A DNA stretch of 16,247 nucleotides from CAZFAT01 sp964517075 (GTDB lineage Bacteria; Acidobacteriota; Vicinamibacteria; Vicinamibacterales; SCN-69-37): positions 1 through 16,247 of the forward strand of contig CAZFAT010000422.1 of assembly GCA_964517075.1 (NCBI GenBank), read 5' to 3'. The notes under the pieces were generated by a model. It was not told the origin of the DNA and did no database searches. It saw only the letters and a program-made list of their open reading frames with translations. Positions 1 to 6,015 of this stretch are shown piece after piece. Within the stretch, counting starts at the first letter, position 1; each line of letters opens with the position of its first letter. Both the position numbers and the translations under genes were made by a program.

Positions 1-1274
1 ATGCGATACGGCTCGAGGCACCCGCGCGTCACCAGATCGTCCACGAGAATGCCGATATACGCCTGATCCCGGCGGAGCACGATCGGCGCCTCCCGCCTGA
101 CGAGACGCGCCGCGTTCAGGCCCGCGATCAGCCCCTGCGCCGCGGCCTCCTCGTAGCCGGAGGTCCCGTTGATCTGCCCGGCCAGAAAGAGGCCGGGCGC
201 ACGTTTCGCCTCGAGTGCGCCGGACAGCTCCGTCGGCTGGATGAAGTCGTACTCCACCGCGTACGCATGCCGCAGGACGACCGCGTCCTCGAGACCCGGC
301 AACGCATGGACGACGGCGTCCTGGACATCGCGGGGAAGACTCATTGACAGGCCGTTGACATAGATCTCCGGCACGTCTTCGCCCTCAGGCTCGAGGAAGA
401 TCTGATGGCGCTCCTTCTCGGGGAAACGCATGACCTTGTCTTCGAGCGACGGACAGTACCGCGGGCCGATGCCGGTGATCTGTCCGTTGTAGAGCGGGGA
501 TCGCGCAATGCTGGAGCGCACGGTGTCGTGAACCGCCGCGGTGGTGTGCAGCAGATGGCAGGCAATCTGCGGACGATGGATCGGCGACGACACGAACGAG
601 AACGGCACCGCCGGATCGTCGCCTCGCGCTTCCGGAAACCGCGAGAAGTCGATCGACGCGCGATCGAGCCGCGGCGGCGTGCCCGTCTTCAGCCGGCCCA
701 TCGTGAACCCGACGCCGCGGAGCGATTCGGCGAGGTCGCGCGTGGGCGGTTCACCGACGCGGCCTGCCGGATGTTGCTCGTCGCCGACATGGATCAGGCC
801 GTTTAGAAACGTTCCGGTCGTGACGACGAGGGCCGCGCACGCGATGCGGTCACCCTCCTCGAAGGCCAGGCCCGACACGCTGCCGTCTGATGTGAGGATC
901 CGGCCGGCGCGCCGGAGCAGCCAGGTAATGCCGGGCTCACGCGAGAGTTCCTCACGCATCCAAGCGCCGTAGCGCCGCTTGTCCGCCTGCGCGCGCGGCG
1001 ACCACACCGCCGGGCCGCGGCTGCGGTTGAGGAGCTTGAACTGGATGCCGGTCGCGTCAATCGCGCGGCCCATCAAACCGCCGAGGGCGTCGATTTCGCG
1101 CACGAGATGTCCCTTGGCGGTGCCGCCCACGGCGGGATTGCAGGGCATGAGCGCCACGGTGTCCGGCGACGGCGTGCACAGCCCGACGCGGCATCCCAGC
1201 CGCGCCGCGGCCCACGCCGCTTCGCATCCCGCGTGCCCGGCGCCGATTACGACGACGTCGTAGTGGGAATGCAT
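1..1274 (-). CDS. mnmG: tRNA uridine-5-carboxymethylaminomethyl synthesis enzyme MnmG (partial, C-terminus beyond window)
   Basis: MnmG is the FAD-dependent partner of MnmE; the cytoplasmic MnmE-MnmG complex installs the (carboxymethyl)aminomethyl group on wobble U34 of several tRNAs using methylene-THF, FAD and NADH. The reading frame is open from the ATG at 1274 to the window edge, giving 424 residues of a family usually about 620-630 long, so roughly 200 C-terminal residues are outside. Visible hallmarks: the FAD dinucleotide fold GAGHAGCEAA at residues 11-20, MPCNPAVGG with Cys45, TTGTFLNG near residue 150, GPRYCPSLEDK with the second conserved Cys at 274, and DDLVTRG-EPYR near the cut end. 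I checked the frame at several points and saw no frameshift. An in-frame GTG lies two codons upstream (1280), but the ATG gives the usual N-terminus. It starts 10 nt after the mnmE stop, so it is the distal gene of the same operon. Confidence 0.97.
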   Translation of the reverse strand, partial: MHSHYDVVVIGAGHAGCEAAWAAARLGCRVGLCTPSPDTVALMPCNPAVGGTAKGHLVREIDALGGLMGRAIDATGIQFKLLNRSRGPAVWSPRAQADKRRYGAWMREELSREPGITWLLRRAGRILTSDGSVSGLAFEEGDRIACAALVVTTGTFLNGLIHVGDEQHPAGRVGEPPTRDLAESLRGVGFTMGRLKTGTPPRLDRASIDFSRFPEARGDDPAVPFSFVSSPIHRPQIACHLLHTTAAVHDTVRSSIARSPLYNGQITGIGPRYCPSLEDKVMRFPEKERHQIFLEPEGEDVPEIYVNGLSMSLPRDVQDAVVHALPGLEDAVVLRHAYAVEYDFIQPTELSGALEAKRAPGLFLAGQINGTSGYEEAAAQGLIAGLNAARLVRREAPIVLRRDQAYIGILVDDLVTRGCLEPYR

Positions 1275-1284
1275 GGGCACGTCG

Positions 1285-2649
1285 TCATTTTCCAACACAG
1301 AATCGGCTGAACACATGCCGAAGGAGATCCTCGGCGGAGCGTTGGCCGGTAATCTCTTCGAGGGCCTGGCGCGCGCCCCCCAGCTCGGCCAGCACCAGTT
1401 CCTCGGTCGCGCCCGCCGCGAGCGCCGCTACGCCGCGGTCCACTGACGCGCGCGCAGACTCCGCGAGCGCGAGGTGCCGCACGTTCGAGATGGCGGGCGT
1501 GTCGCGCCAGTGATCCTGTTCGGTGAGCCGCGTCACGATCGCGTGTCGCACCTCGTCCAGCCCGGCGCCGGTCAGGGCCGATACCTCGAGAGCACTGGTC
1601 AGCTCCGGCACGGTCCCCGTCGCCCAGGCGCGCGGGAGATCGATCTTGGTGATGACCCGCATGCCCACACCGGATCCGGTTGCAAGGATCCGCCGGTCGG
1701 CGCCGGTCATCGGCTGCGATCCGTCCACGACCACGAGCGTCAGACTGGCGACGTCCACCGCCTGCCGCGCGCGTCGCATGCCTTCGGCCTCGATGTCGTC
1801 CGCGGCATCGCCCAGACCGGCGGTGTCCACGAGCGTGATGGGGAGGCCCCCGATGTCGACGCGCTCCGTCAGCAGGTCGCGCGTCGTGCCCGGCACGGCG
1901 GTCACAATCGCGCGCGCGGTGCCCACGAGCGCGTTGAACAGGCTGGACTTGCCGGCGTTGGGCCGGCCGGCCAGGACCACCGTCGCGCCCTCGCGCACCA
2001 CGCGACCCGCGCGACCGCCGCGAATCAGATCGTCCAGCGCCGCTCGGACCGCCGAGAGCTCCGCGGCCGCCTGCTCGCGCGTGATGAAGTGGAATCCCTC
2101 GTCGGGAAAGTCCAGGGAGGCTTCGAGGCGCGCGGCCAGATCGAACAAAGCGGCGTCCACGGCGGCAATCGCCGTGGTGAGCGTGCCCTCGAGTTGGTCC
2201 ATCGCCACCCGCGCCTGCAGGGGCGTGACCGCATCGACCAGGTCCGCAATCGCCTCGGCTTGCACCAGATCGAGCCGGCCGTTGAGATGCGCGCGCAGGG
2301 TGAACTCGCCGGGTTCGCCCAGCCGGGCGCCGGCCTGCAGCGCCAGCTCCACAATCCGGTGCAGCAGCACCGGGCTGCCATGTCCGGTAATCTCAACCAC
2401 GTCGTCGCCCGTAAACGAGTGCGGCCCGGCGAACGAGGTGACGACGACCTGATCGACGGCGCGGGACGGCGCGCCGTCGGCCGCGACGATTCGGCCGAAC
2501 GTCGCATGCCGGGGCTCGAGCGGCCTGTCGCGGCCGAGCAGCGCCTCTGCGATGCGTTGGGCGTCGGGCCCCGAGAGGCGGATCACGCCCAACGCGCCCC
2601 GTCCGGGCGGCGTGGCAATGGCGACGATGGTATCCGCGGTGGAAAACAC
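1285..2649 (-). CDS. mnmE: tRNA modification GTPase MnmE (TrmE)
   Basis: MnmE is the GTPase half of the MnmE-MnmG tRNA wobble-uridine modification complex. The 454-residue length matches the family. The N-terminal tetrahydrofolate-binding domain (about 1-120) begins with the typical DTIVAIATPPGRGALGVIRLSG. A helical domain follows, split by an inserted Ras-like G domain (about 220-375): G1 GRPNAGKSS at 228-236, G2 GTTRD at 254-258, G3 DTAGL at 275-279, and G4 TKID at 334-337 where NKxD is usual. The C-terminus FCVGK carries the catalytic C-x-G-K box (Cys451). The start is a GTG at 2649; AGGA lies 5 nt upstream and the N-terminus fits the family. It follows khpB by 35 nt and precedes mnmG by 10 nt on the same strand, consistent with co-transcription of the two partners. 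Confidence 0.98.
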   Translation of the reverse strand: MFSTADTIVAIATPPGRGALGVIRLSGPDAQRIAEALLGRDRPLEPRHATFGRIVAADGAPSRAVDQVVVTSFAGPHSFTGDDVVEITGHGSPVLLHRIVELALQAGARLGEPGEFTLRAHLNGRLDLVQAEAIADLVDAVTPLQARVAMDQLEGTLTTAIAAVDAALFDLAARLEASLDFPDEGFHFITREQAAAELSAVRAALDDLIRGGRAGRVVREGATVVLAGRPNAGKSSLFNALVGTARAIVTAVPGTTRDLLTERVDIGGLPITLVDTAGLGDAADDIEAEGMRRARQAVDVASLTLVVVDGSQPMTGADRRILATGSGVGMRVITKIDLPRAWATGTVPELTSALEVSALTGAGLDEVRHAIVTRLTEQDHWRDTPAISNVRHLALAESARASVDRGVAALAAGATEELVLAELGGARQALEEITGQRSAEDLLRHVFSRFCVGK

Positions 2650-2684
2650 GCCGGTCCTGAAGGGCGACCCGGCCGGCGACGCGC

Positions 2685-3140
2685 TCAGCCTTTCGACGAG
2701 ATGACGACGGTCTTCAGGAACGCGTCGCCGATGCTCTCGGAGGTGAGCGACGTGTCGCCGGCCACGACGAGGTGGACGATGCGACGCGCGTACGGATTCA
2801 GGGGCCCGATCTCCTGAGGCCGGCCGGTGGTCTTTGCCTTGTCCATGAGGAGCTGGGCCATCTGCCGCAGCTCGATGTCCTTCGCCTTGCGGAAGTCGAG
2901 CGCGTCCACCACGTAGTGCCGCTCGCCGCGCGCGTCGCGGCGGAACACCGTGTTGACGATGACCTGGAGCGCGTCGAGCGCCTCGCCCTTGCGCCGCAGC
3001 AGCACCTCGGCACCCTCGCCCGAGAGGTTCAACCGGATGTTGTCGGGCGTTTCCTCGAGGGTCGTCTCCAGTTCGAGACCCATCGCCGCCACGACGCGCT
3101 GCACGAAGGCAATCACCTGCTGGTCGAGTTCGCTGCTCAT
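2685..3140 (-). CDS. khpB: RNA-binding KH/R3H protein KhpB (Jag/EloR family), short form
   Basis: A 151-residue protein of the Jag/KhpB family. These RNA-binding proteins are encoded next to yidC in many bacteria and are linked to cell elongation and division in Gram-positives. It lacks the N-terminal Jag_N domain and consists of a KH-like domain (about 25-90) and an R3H domain (about 90-150). The R3H signature is visible as LNPYARRIVH, with Arg119 and His123 in R-x3-H spacing. In the KH domain the usual GxxG loop reads RRKG (49-52), so the first glycine is replaced by Arg. The frame stays open far upstream into yidC, but ATG at 3140 gives the family-type N-terminus and leaves 8 nt to the yidC stop. 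Function in diderm bacteria is much less studied, so the cellular role here is inference. Confidence 0.93.
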   Translation of the reverse strand: MSSELDQQVIAFVQRVVAAMGLELETTLEETPDNIRLNLSGEGAEVLLRRKGEALDALQVIVNTVFRRDARGERHYVVDALDFRKAKDIELRQMAQLLMDKAKTTGRPQEIGPLNPYARRIVHLVVAGDTSLTSESIGDAFLKTVVISSKG

Positions 3141-3148
3141 GGTCGTCT

Positions 3149-4840
3149 CTACGACTTGCCGGCGTGGTTGGCGGCCTTGGCCGGCCGCGTCACGGCCGGC
3201 CGCACCGGCATCACCGGCGCGCCAATCAATCGGTTGGTGATGTACTGCTGGCCGATGGCCAGCAGGTTGCTGACGAACCAGTAGAGGACGAGGCCCGACG
3301 GCGCCCACAGGAAGAACGCCAGGAAGAACACGGGCATCAGCATGAAGATCTTCTGCTGCACCGGATCGGCGGTCGTCGGCGTGATGCGCTGCTGCCACAA
3401 CATGCTGAGGCCCATCAGCACCGGCGTCACGTACCACGGGTCGTGGCGCGAGAGATCGGTGATCCAGCCGACGAACGGCGCGCCCCGCAGCTCGATGGCC
3501 GCGTAGAGCATCGAGTAGAACGCGAACAGCACCGGCATCGTCAGCAGCATGGGCACACAGCCGCTGGCCGGATTCACGCCGCGCTGCCGGTAGAGCGCCA
3601 TCATCTCCTGATTCATCTTCTGGCGCTCGGGATCGGTGACCTTGTACTTCGCGTAGCGCTCCTGAATCGCCTTCATCTCCGGCTGCAGCGCCTGCATCTT
3701 CCGCATCGACACCATGCTGCGGTGACGCAGCGGGAAGATGACCAGGTTGATGAACACGGTCAGCAGGATGATCGACCAGCCGTAGTTGCCGACGAAGCGG
3801 TTGATCCACTTCAGCGCCTGGAGCAGCGGAACGACGAGCCAGGTGAACAGCCCGAAGTCGATGGCGCGCATGAGCTCGAGCCGCGGATCGACGTCGCGCA
3901 GAATGTCGAAGTCCTTCGGCCCGAGAAAGAACTGGAACGCGACCGATCCGGCAGCCGTGACGCTGTAGGCGATGAACGACCGTGTCTGGCCCGCCGGACC
4001 GCCGGGCACCGGCAGGCTGATCGGCACGTACTCGATGGCGATGGACTCACTGGCGGGCAGCACCGCGTTCAGGAAATACTGCGTCTCGGCGCCCGCCCAC
4101 CTGAACTCGCCCTCGTACCGCGATCGGTCCCCAAGATCCGAGGCCTCCAACCTGTCCACGCCGTCGTCGTGCCAGTGCACCGCACGCGCCGGCATCGCCG
4201 ATGAGTTCTCTGGGTCATACCCCCAGCCGAGCGCGGGCCCGGACGTCAGCGTCGCCGGCCGCGATGTTCCGGCCACGTCCACCGCCGCTTCCACCTTCAC
4301 GATGTACGGTTTCCCGTCCGGCTGAAAGTAGAACGTTTTCCGCGCGTTCAGCCCCGTCTCGGGATCGCTGTACTCGAAACTCAGGCGGCCGGGCGTGCTG
4401 CCGAGCGACAGCGCCGGTGCGCTCGGCCGGAAGATGGCAGTGGCCAGTCGCGCGGACAACGCGGCATCGTTGGTGGTCAGCGTGAACGGCCGCGGCAAAC
4501 TCGCCGGCAGATCCGGCGGAACGAGGTCGAGCGGTTGACCGCCTTCGAGATATCCCTTCAGCCTCCAGCTCGTGAGCGTGGCGCCGGCCGTGGAGAAGAC
4601 GGCGCGAATCGTGTCGGTCTCCACGACGATGTCCGTCGCGGCGGGATCCACCGCCGCCAGGGGCGCGGTGGCCAAGGGCGCCGCCGGGGGGGGGGCGGCG
4701 GTCGTTTCCGCGGGCGCTCCGGTACCGGCTGGCGCAGACGTGGTGCCTGCGGGTGGCGGCGGGGGAGGGCCGACGATCCCCTGGTAAATGACGAGGACGA
4801 TGAACGAGAGAAAGATCGCGAGAAGAACGCGTTTTTCCAT
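3149..4840 (-). CDS. yidC: membrane protein insertase YidC (diderm type with periplasmic domain)
   Basis: YidC inserts and folds inner-membrane proteins, alone or with SecYEG. The 563-residue length and order fit the Gram-negative form. The first transmembrane segment lies at about 4-22. A Pro/Ala/Thr-rich linker follows at about 23-65, then the periplasmic P1 domain (about 66-315). The conserved insertase core comes last, with membrane segments near 330-370, 425-450, 470-485 and 497-535. Family hallmarks include EMMALYRQRGVNPASGCVPMLL, the ITPTTADPVQQKI segment and FFLWAPSGLVLYWFVSN. ATG at 4840 gives a positively charged N-terminus followed directly by the first membrane helix. The open frame upstream to 5146 overlaps yidD/rnpA and is not used. 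Five nt separate it from the yidD stop. The linker is encoded through a C10 homopolymer (4686-4695). Confidence 0.98.
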   Translation of the reverse strand: MEKRVLLAIFLSFIVLVIYQGIVGPPPPPPAGTTSAPAGTGAPAETTAAPPPAAPLATAPLAAVDPAATDIVVETDTIRAVFSTAGATLTSWRLKGYLEGGQPLDLVPPDLPASLPRPFTLTTNDAALSARLATAIFRPSAPALSLGSTPGRLSFEYSDPETGLNARKTFYFQPDGKPYIVKVEAAVDVAGTSRPATLTSGPALGWGYDPENSSAMPARAVHWHDDGVDRLEASDLGDRSRYEGEFRWAGAETQYFLNAVLPASESIAIEYVPISLPVPGGPAGQTRSFIAYSVTAAGSVAFQFFLGPKDFDILRDVDPRLELMRAIDFGLFTWLVVPLLQALKWINRFVGNYGWSIILLTVFINLVIFPLRHRSMVSMRKMQALQPEMKAIQERYAKYKVTDPERQKMNQEMMALYRQRGVNPASGCVPMLLTMPVLFAFYSMLYAAIELRGAPFVGWITDLSRHDPWYVTPVLMGLSMLWQQRITPTTADPVQQKIFMLMPVFFLAFFLWAPSGLVLYWFVSNLLAIGQQYITNRLIGAPVMPVRPAVTRPAKAANHAGKS

Positions 4841-4845
4841 GAAGG

Positions 4846-5079
4846 CTACGGATCGATCCGGGGAGGTACCGGGTCGAAGCCCGGGCGGCCGAGAGGATGA
4901 CAGCGGCCGACGCGACGGGTGGCCAGCCACAAGCCCCGAACGAGACCGTGGGTTTCCACGGCTGTGATCGCGTATTCGGAGCAGGACGGCTCGAACCGGC
5001 AGGCGCCGCCGGCAAACGGCGACAGCAACAGCTGGTAACTCCGCACCAGCACGACACCCGCGCGCACGGTCCACGTCAT
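4846..5079 (-). CDS. yidD: membrane protein insertion efficiency factor YidD
   Basis: A 77-residue member of the YidD family, a small membrane-associated protein that assists YidC-dependent insertion. The conserved core is visible: SYQLLLSPF, then CRFEPSCSEYA (Cys27, Cys33), and RVGRCHPLGRPGFDPVP with Cys60. The upstream part is a short amphipathic or hydrophobic helix. The ATG (5079-5077) overlaps the rnpA stop TGA (5078-5076) as ATGA, which implies translational coupling with rnpA. A longer in-frame GTG start at 5460 would overlap the whole of rnpA and is not credible. The gene ends 5 nt before yidC, its functional partner. Confidence 0.96.
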   Translation of the reverse strand: MTWTVRAGVVLVRSYQLLLSPFAGGACRFEPSCSEYAITAVETHGLVRGLWLATRRVGRCHPLGRPGFDPVPPRIDP

Positions 5080-5453
5080 GCGGACGCTCGTTTCGCGACG
5101 TGGAGCCGCTGCACCGCCGCCAGAAAATCCGCTTCCAGCGCGGCAAAGGGGACTTCGGCCGCGCCGGTCCGGCCGATCACCACGACGTCCCAGCCATGGC
5201 CCACGGATCCACCGGCGACGTGCCGCCGGAAGATCTCCCGCAGGCGCCGCTTGGTTCGGTTCCGCTCGACGGCGCCACCCAGGCGCCGCGACGCGATCAG
5301 CCCCAGCCGGTGGTGCCCGATGGCGTTGGGGTGCCCGAGTACGGTGACGTAGCGTGCGCCCACCCGCCGGCCGCGCTGCTGAACCGCAGCGAACTCCTGA
5401 CGGGAACGCAGCCGGACCGCAGGGCCAAACCTGACAGACATATAGGGGGACAA
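5076..5453 (-). CDS. rnpA: ribonuclease P protein component
   Basis: RnpA binds the RNase P RNA and supports 5' maturation of pre-tRNAs. The RNR signature is present at 64-73 (RNRTKRRLRE), preceded by the RLGLIASRRLG strand-helix segment, and the length is normal for the family. Two starts are possible. TTG at 5453 has GAGG 8 nt upstream and gives 125 residues. ATG at 5441 has no visible Shine-Dalgarno but gives 121 residues and aligns better with typical RnpA N-termini. The outer start is given here. The gene sits 34 nt after rpmH, its usual partner, and its stop overlaps the yidD start by the ATGA arrangement. Confidence 0.95.
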   Translation of the reverse strand: MSPYMSVRFGPAVRLRSRQEFAAVQQRGRRVGARYVTVLGHPNAIGHHRLGLIASRRLGGAVERNRTKRRLREIFRRHVAGGSVGHGWDVVVIGRTGAAEVPFAALEADFLAAVQRLHVAKRASA

Positions 5454-5487
5454 CCCGCACGCCTCGCGCGGGTGGACCGGAGCGGGA

Positions 5488-5625
5488 TTAGGAAACCGTC
5501 AGACGCCGGCGACCCTTGGCGCGGCGGCGTTTCAACACGATGCGGCCGTTCTTCGTCCGCATCCGAACGAGGAACCCATGGGTCCGTCGGCGGCGCCGGC
5601 GGTTTGGCTGGTAGGTGCGTTTCAT
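5488..5625 (-). CDS. rpmH: 50S ribosomal protein L34
   Basis: A 45-residue, very Arg/Lys-rich protein. The start MKRTYQPNRRRRRRTHGF and the end RRAKGRRRLTVS are diagnostic of bL34, a small protein of the large ribosomal subunit. ATG at 5625 has GGAG just upstream (4 nt spacing). The same frame stays open on the minus strand far into the region opposite dnaA, but L34 proteins are always about 44-50 residues, so that extension is chance. It is the first gene of the minus-strand operon and has a well-formed promoter about 36 nt upstream. Confidence 0.97.
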   Translation of the reverse strand: MKRTYQPNRRRRRRTHGFLVRMRTKNGRIVLKRRRAKGRRRLTVS

Positions 5626-5667
5626 GGAACTCCAAACCGGGCGATGAGGCGCCTGGCAGAAACAGGG

Positions 5668-5696
5668 ATCGTAGCGACCGGACAAAACGGTGTCAA
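5668..5696 (-). promoter_or_regulatory. sigma70-like promoter of the rpmH-rnpA-yidD-yidC-khpB-mnmE-mnmG operon
   Basis: On the minus strand a perfect TTGACA -35 (5696-5691) and TACGAT -10 (5673-5668, four of six consensus positions) are separated by exactly 17 nt. Transcription would begin near 5661, leaving a leader of about 36 nt before rpmH. It points away from the candidate dnaA promoter, and the two -35 elements are about 50 bp apart. The sequence match is seen; activity is inferred. Confidence 0.7.
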
Positions 5697-5745
5697 CGGT
5701 CGGGTGAGCTGTCCGGCCGCCTTTCGGGGCCTTTCTCGCGTGTCG

Positions 5746-5774
5746 TTGTCGGAGGGCGACGGCTGTGGTAAATT
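5746..5774 (+). promoter_or_regulatory. candidate dnaA promoter with extended -10
   Basis: TTGTCG (5746-5751) and TAAATT (5769-5774) are spaced by 17 nt, and TGG directly before the -10 makes an extended -10 (TGn). The start would be near 5781, giving a leader of about 235 nt to the dnaA ATG at 6016. A one-mismatch DnaA box (5764-5772, minus orientation) overlaps the -10, and the strong boxes lie just downstream. This suggests DnaA autorepression, as known for dnaA in other bacteria. Confidence 0.5.
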
Positions 5775-5873
5775 CGCCGCCCTTGGCCGCCGCCCGGCCT
5801 GGCAGTTTTCCACACCTGTGGAAAAATCTGTGGAAATCCACAGGTTTCCGCGGGCCAGGCTGCCAAACCACAG
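5764..5873. promoter_or_regulatory. DnaA-box cluster upstream of dnaA (candidate origin part / autoregulatory region)
   Basis: Within 110 bp are TTTTCCACA (5806-5814, plus) and its inverse TGTGGAAAA (5817-5825, minus), both exact matches to TTWTNCACA. Weaker boxes are TGTGGAAAT (5829-5837, minus), AAATCCACA (5834-5842, plus) and TGTGGTAAA (5764-5772, minus). The first pair forms a 9-bp-arm palindrome with a 2-bp spacer; the next two cores form CTGTGGA-AA-TCCACAG (5828-5843). An outer inverted repeat, GCCTGGC (5797-5803) and GCCAGGC (5854-5860), brackets both. A final near-core ACCACA lies at 5867-5872. The location beside dnaA supports an origin or autoregulation role. Confidence 0.75.
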
Positions 5874-6015
5874 CAAACGCTGGAGTTCCGACGGGTGGCC
5901 CTGACGCGCTTCCGCTGAAGCGGGCCGGAATTTCGAGGTCCGGGCGCGTCCGTTCTTGTCCAAATCGGCCTATCCGCGGGCCAAGGTCCGCGGAGACCGG
6001 GAAATCTGGGTTCGT

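Larger units (their letters stand above)
5626..6015. other. rpmH-dnaA intergenic region
   Basis: This 390-bp stretch has no credible gene. Left to right it holds the rpmH leader and promoter (minus), the candidate dnaA promoter (plus), the DnaA-box cluster, and a long GC-rich dnaA leader. The leader contains a small hairpin CGCTTC-CGCT-GAAGCG (5907-5922) and two copies of TCCGCGG (5973-5979 and 5987-5993), 14 bp apart. One overlapping plus-strand frame (5765-6172) runs through it into dnaA but has no recognisable protein character. Confidence 0.8.

Noticed and set aside
1474..2817. A 447-codon plus-strand open frame opposite mnmE and khpB
   Set aside because: It mirrors mnmE codon structure, has no family character, and would overlap three well-supported minus-strand genes.
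2685..3809. A 374-residue version of KhpB with a long N-terminal extension
   Set aside because: The extension overlaps yidC in another frame and is not protein-like; ATG at 3140 gives the family form directly after the yidC stop.
5956..6015. A 20-residue N-terminal extension of DnaA from a TTG
   Set aside because: The added residues are not seen in DnaA families, and the ATG at 6016 gives the expected domain I start.
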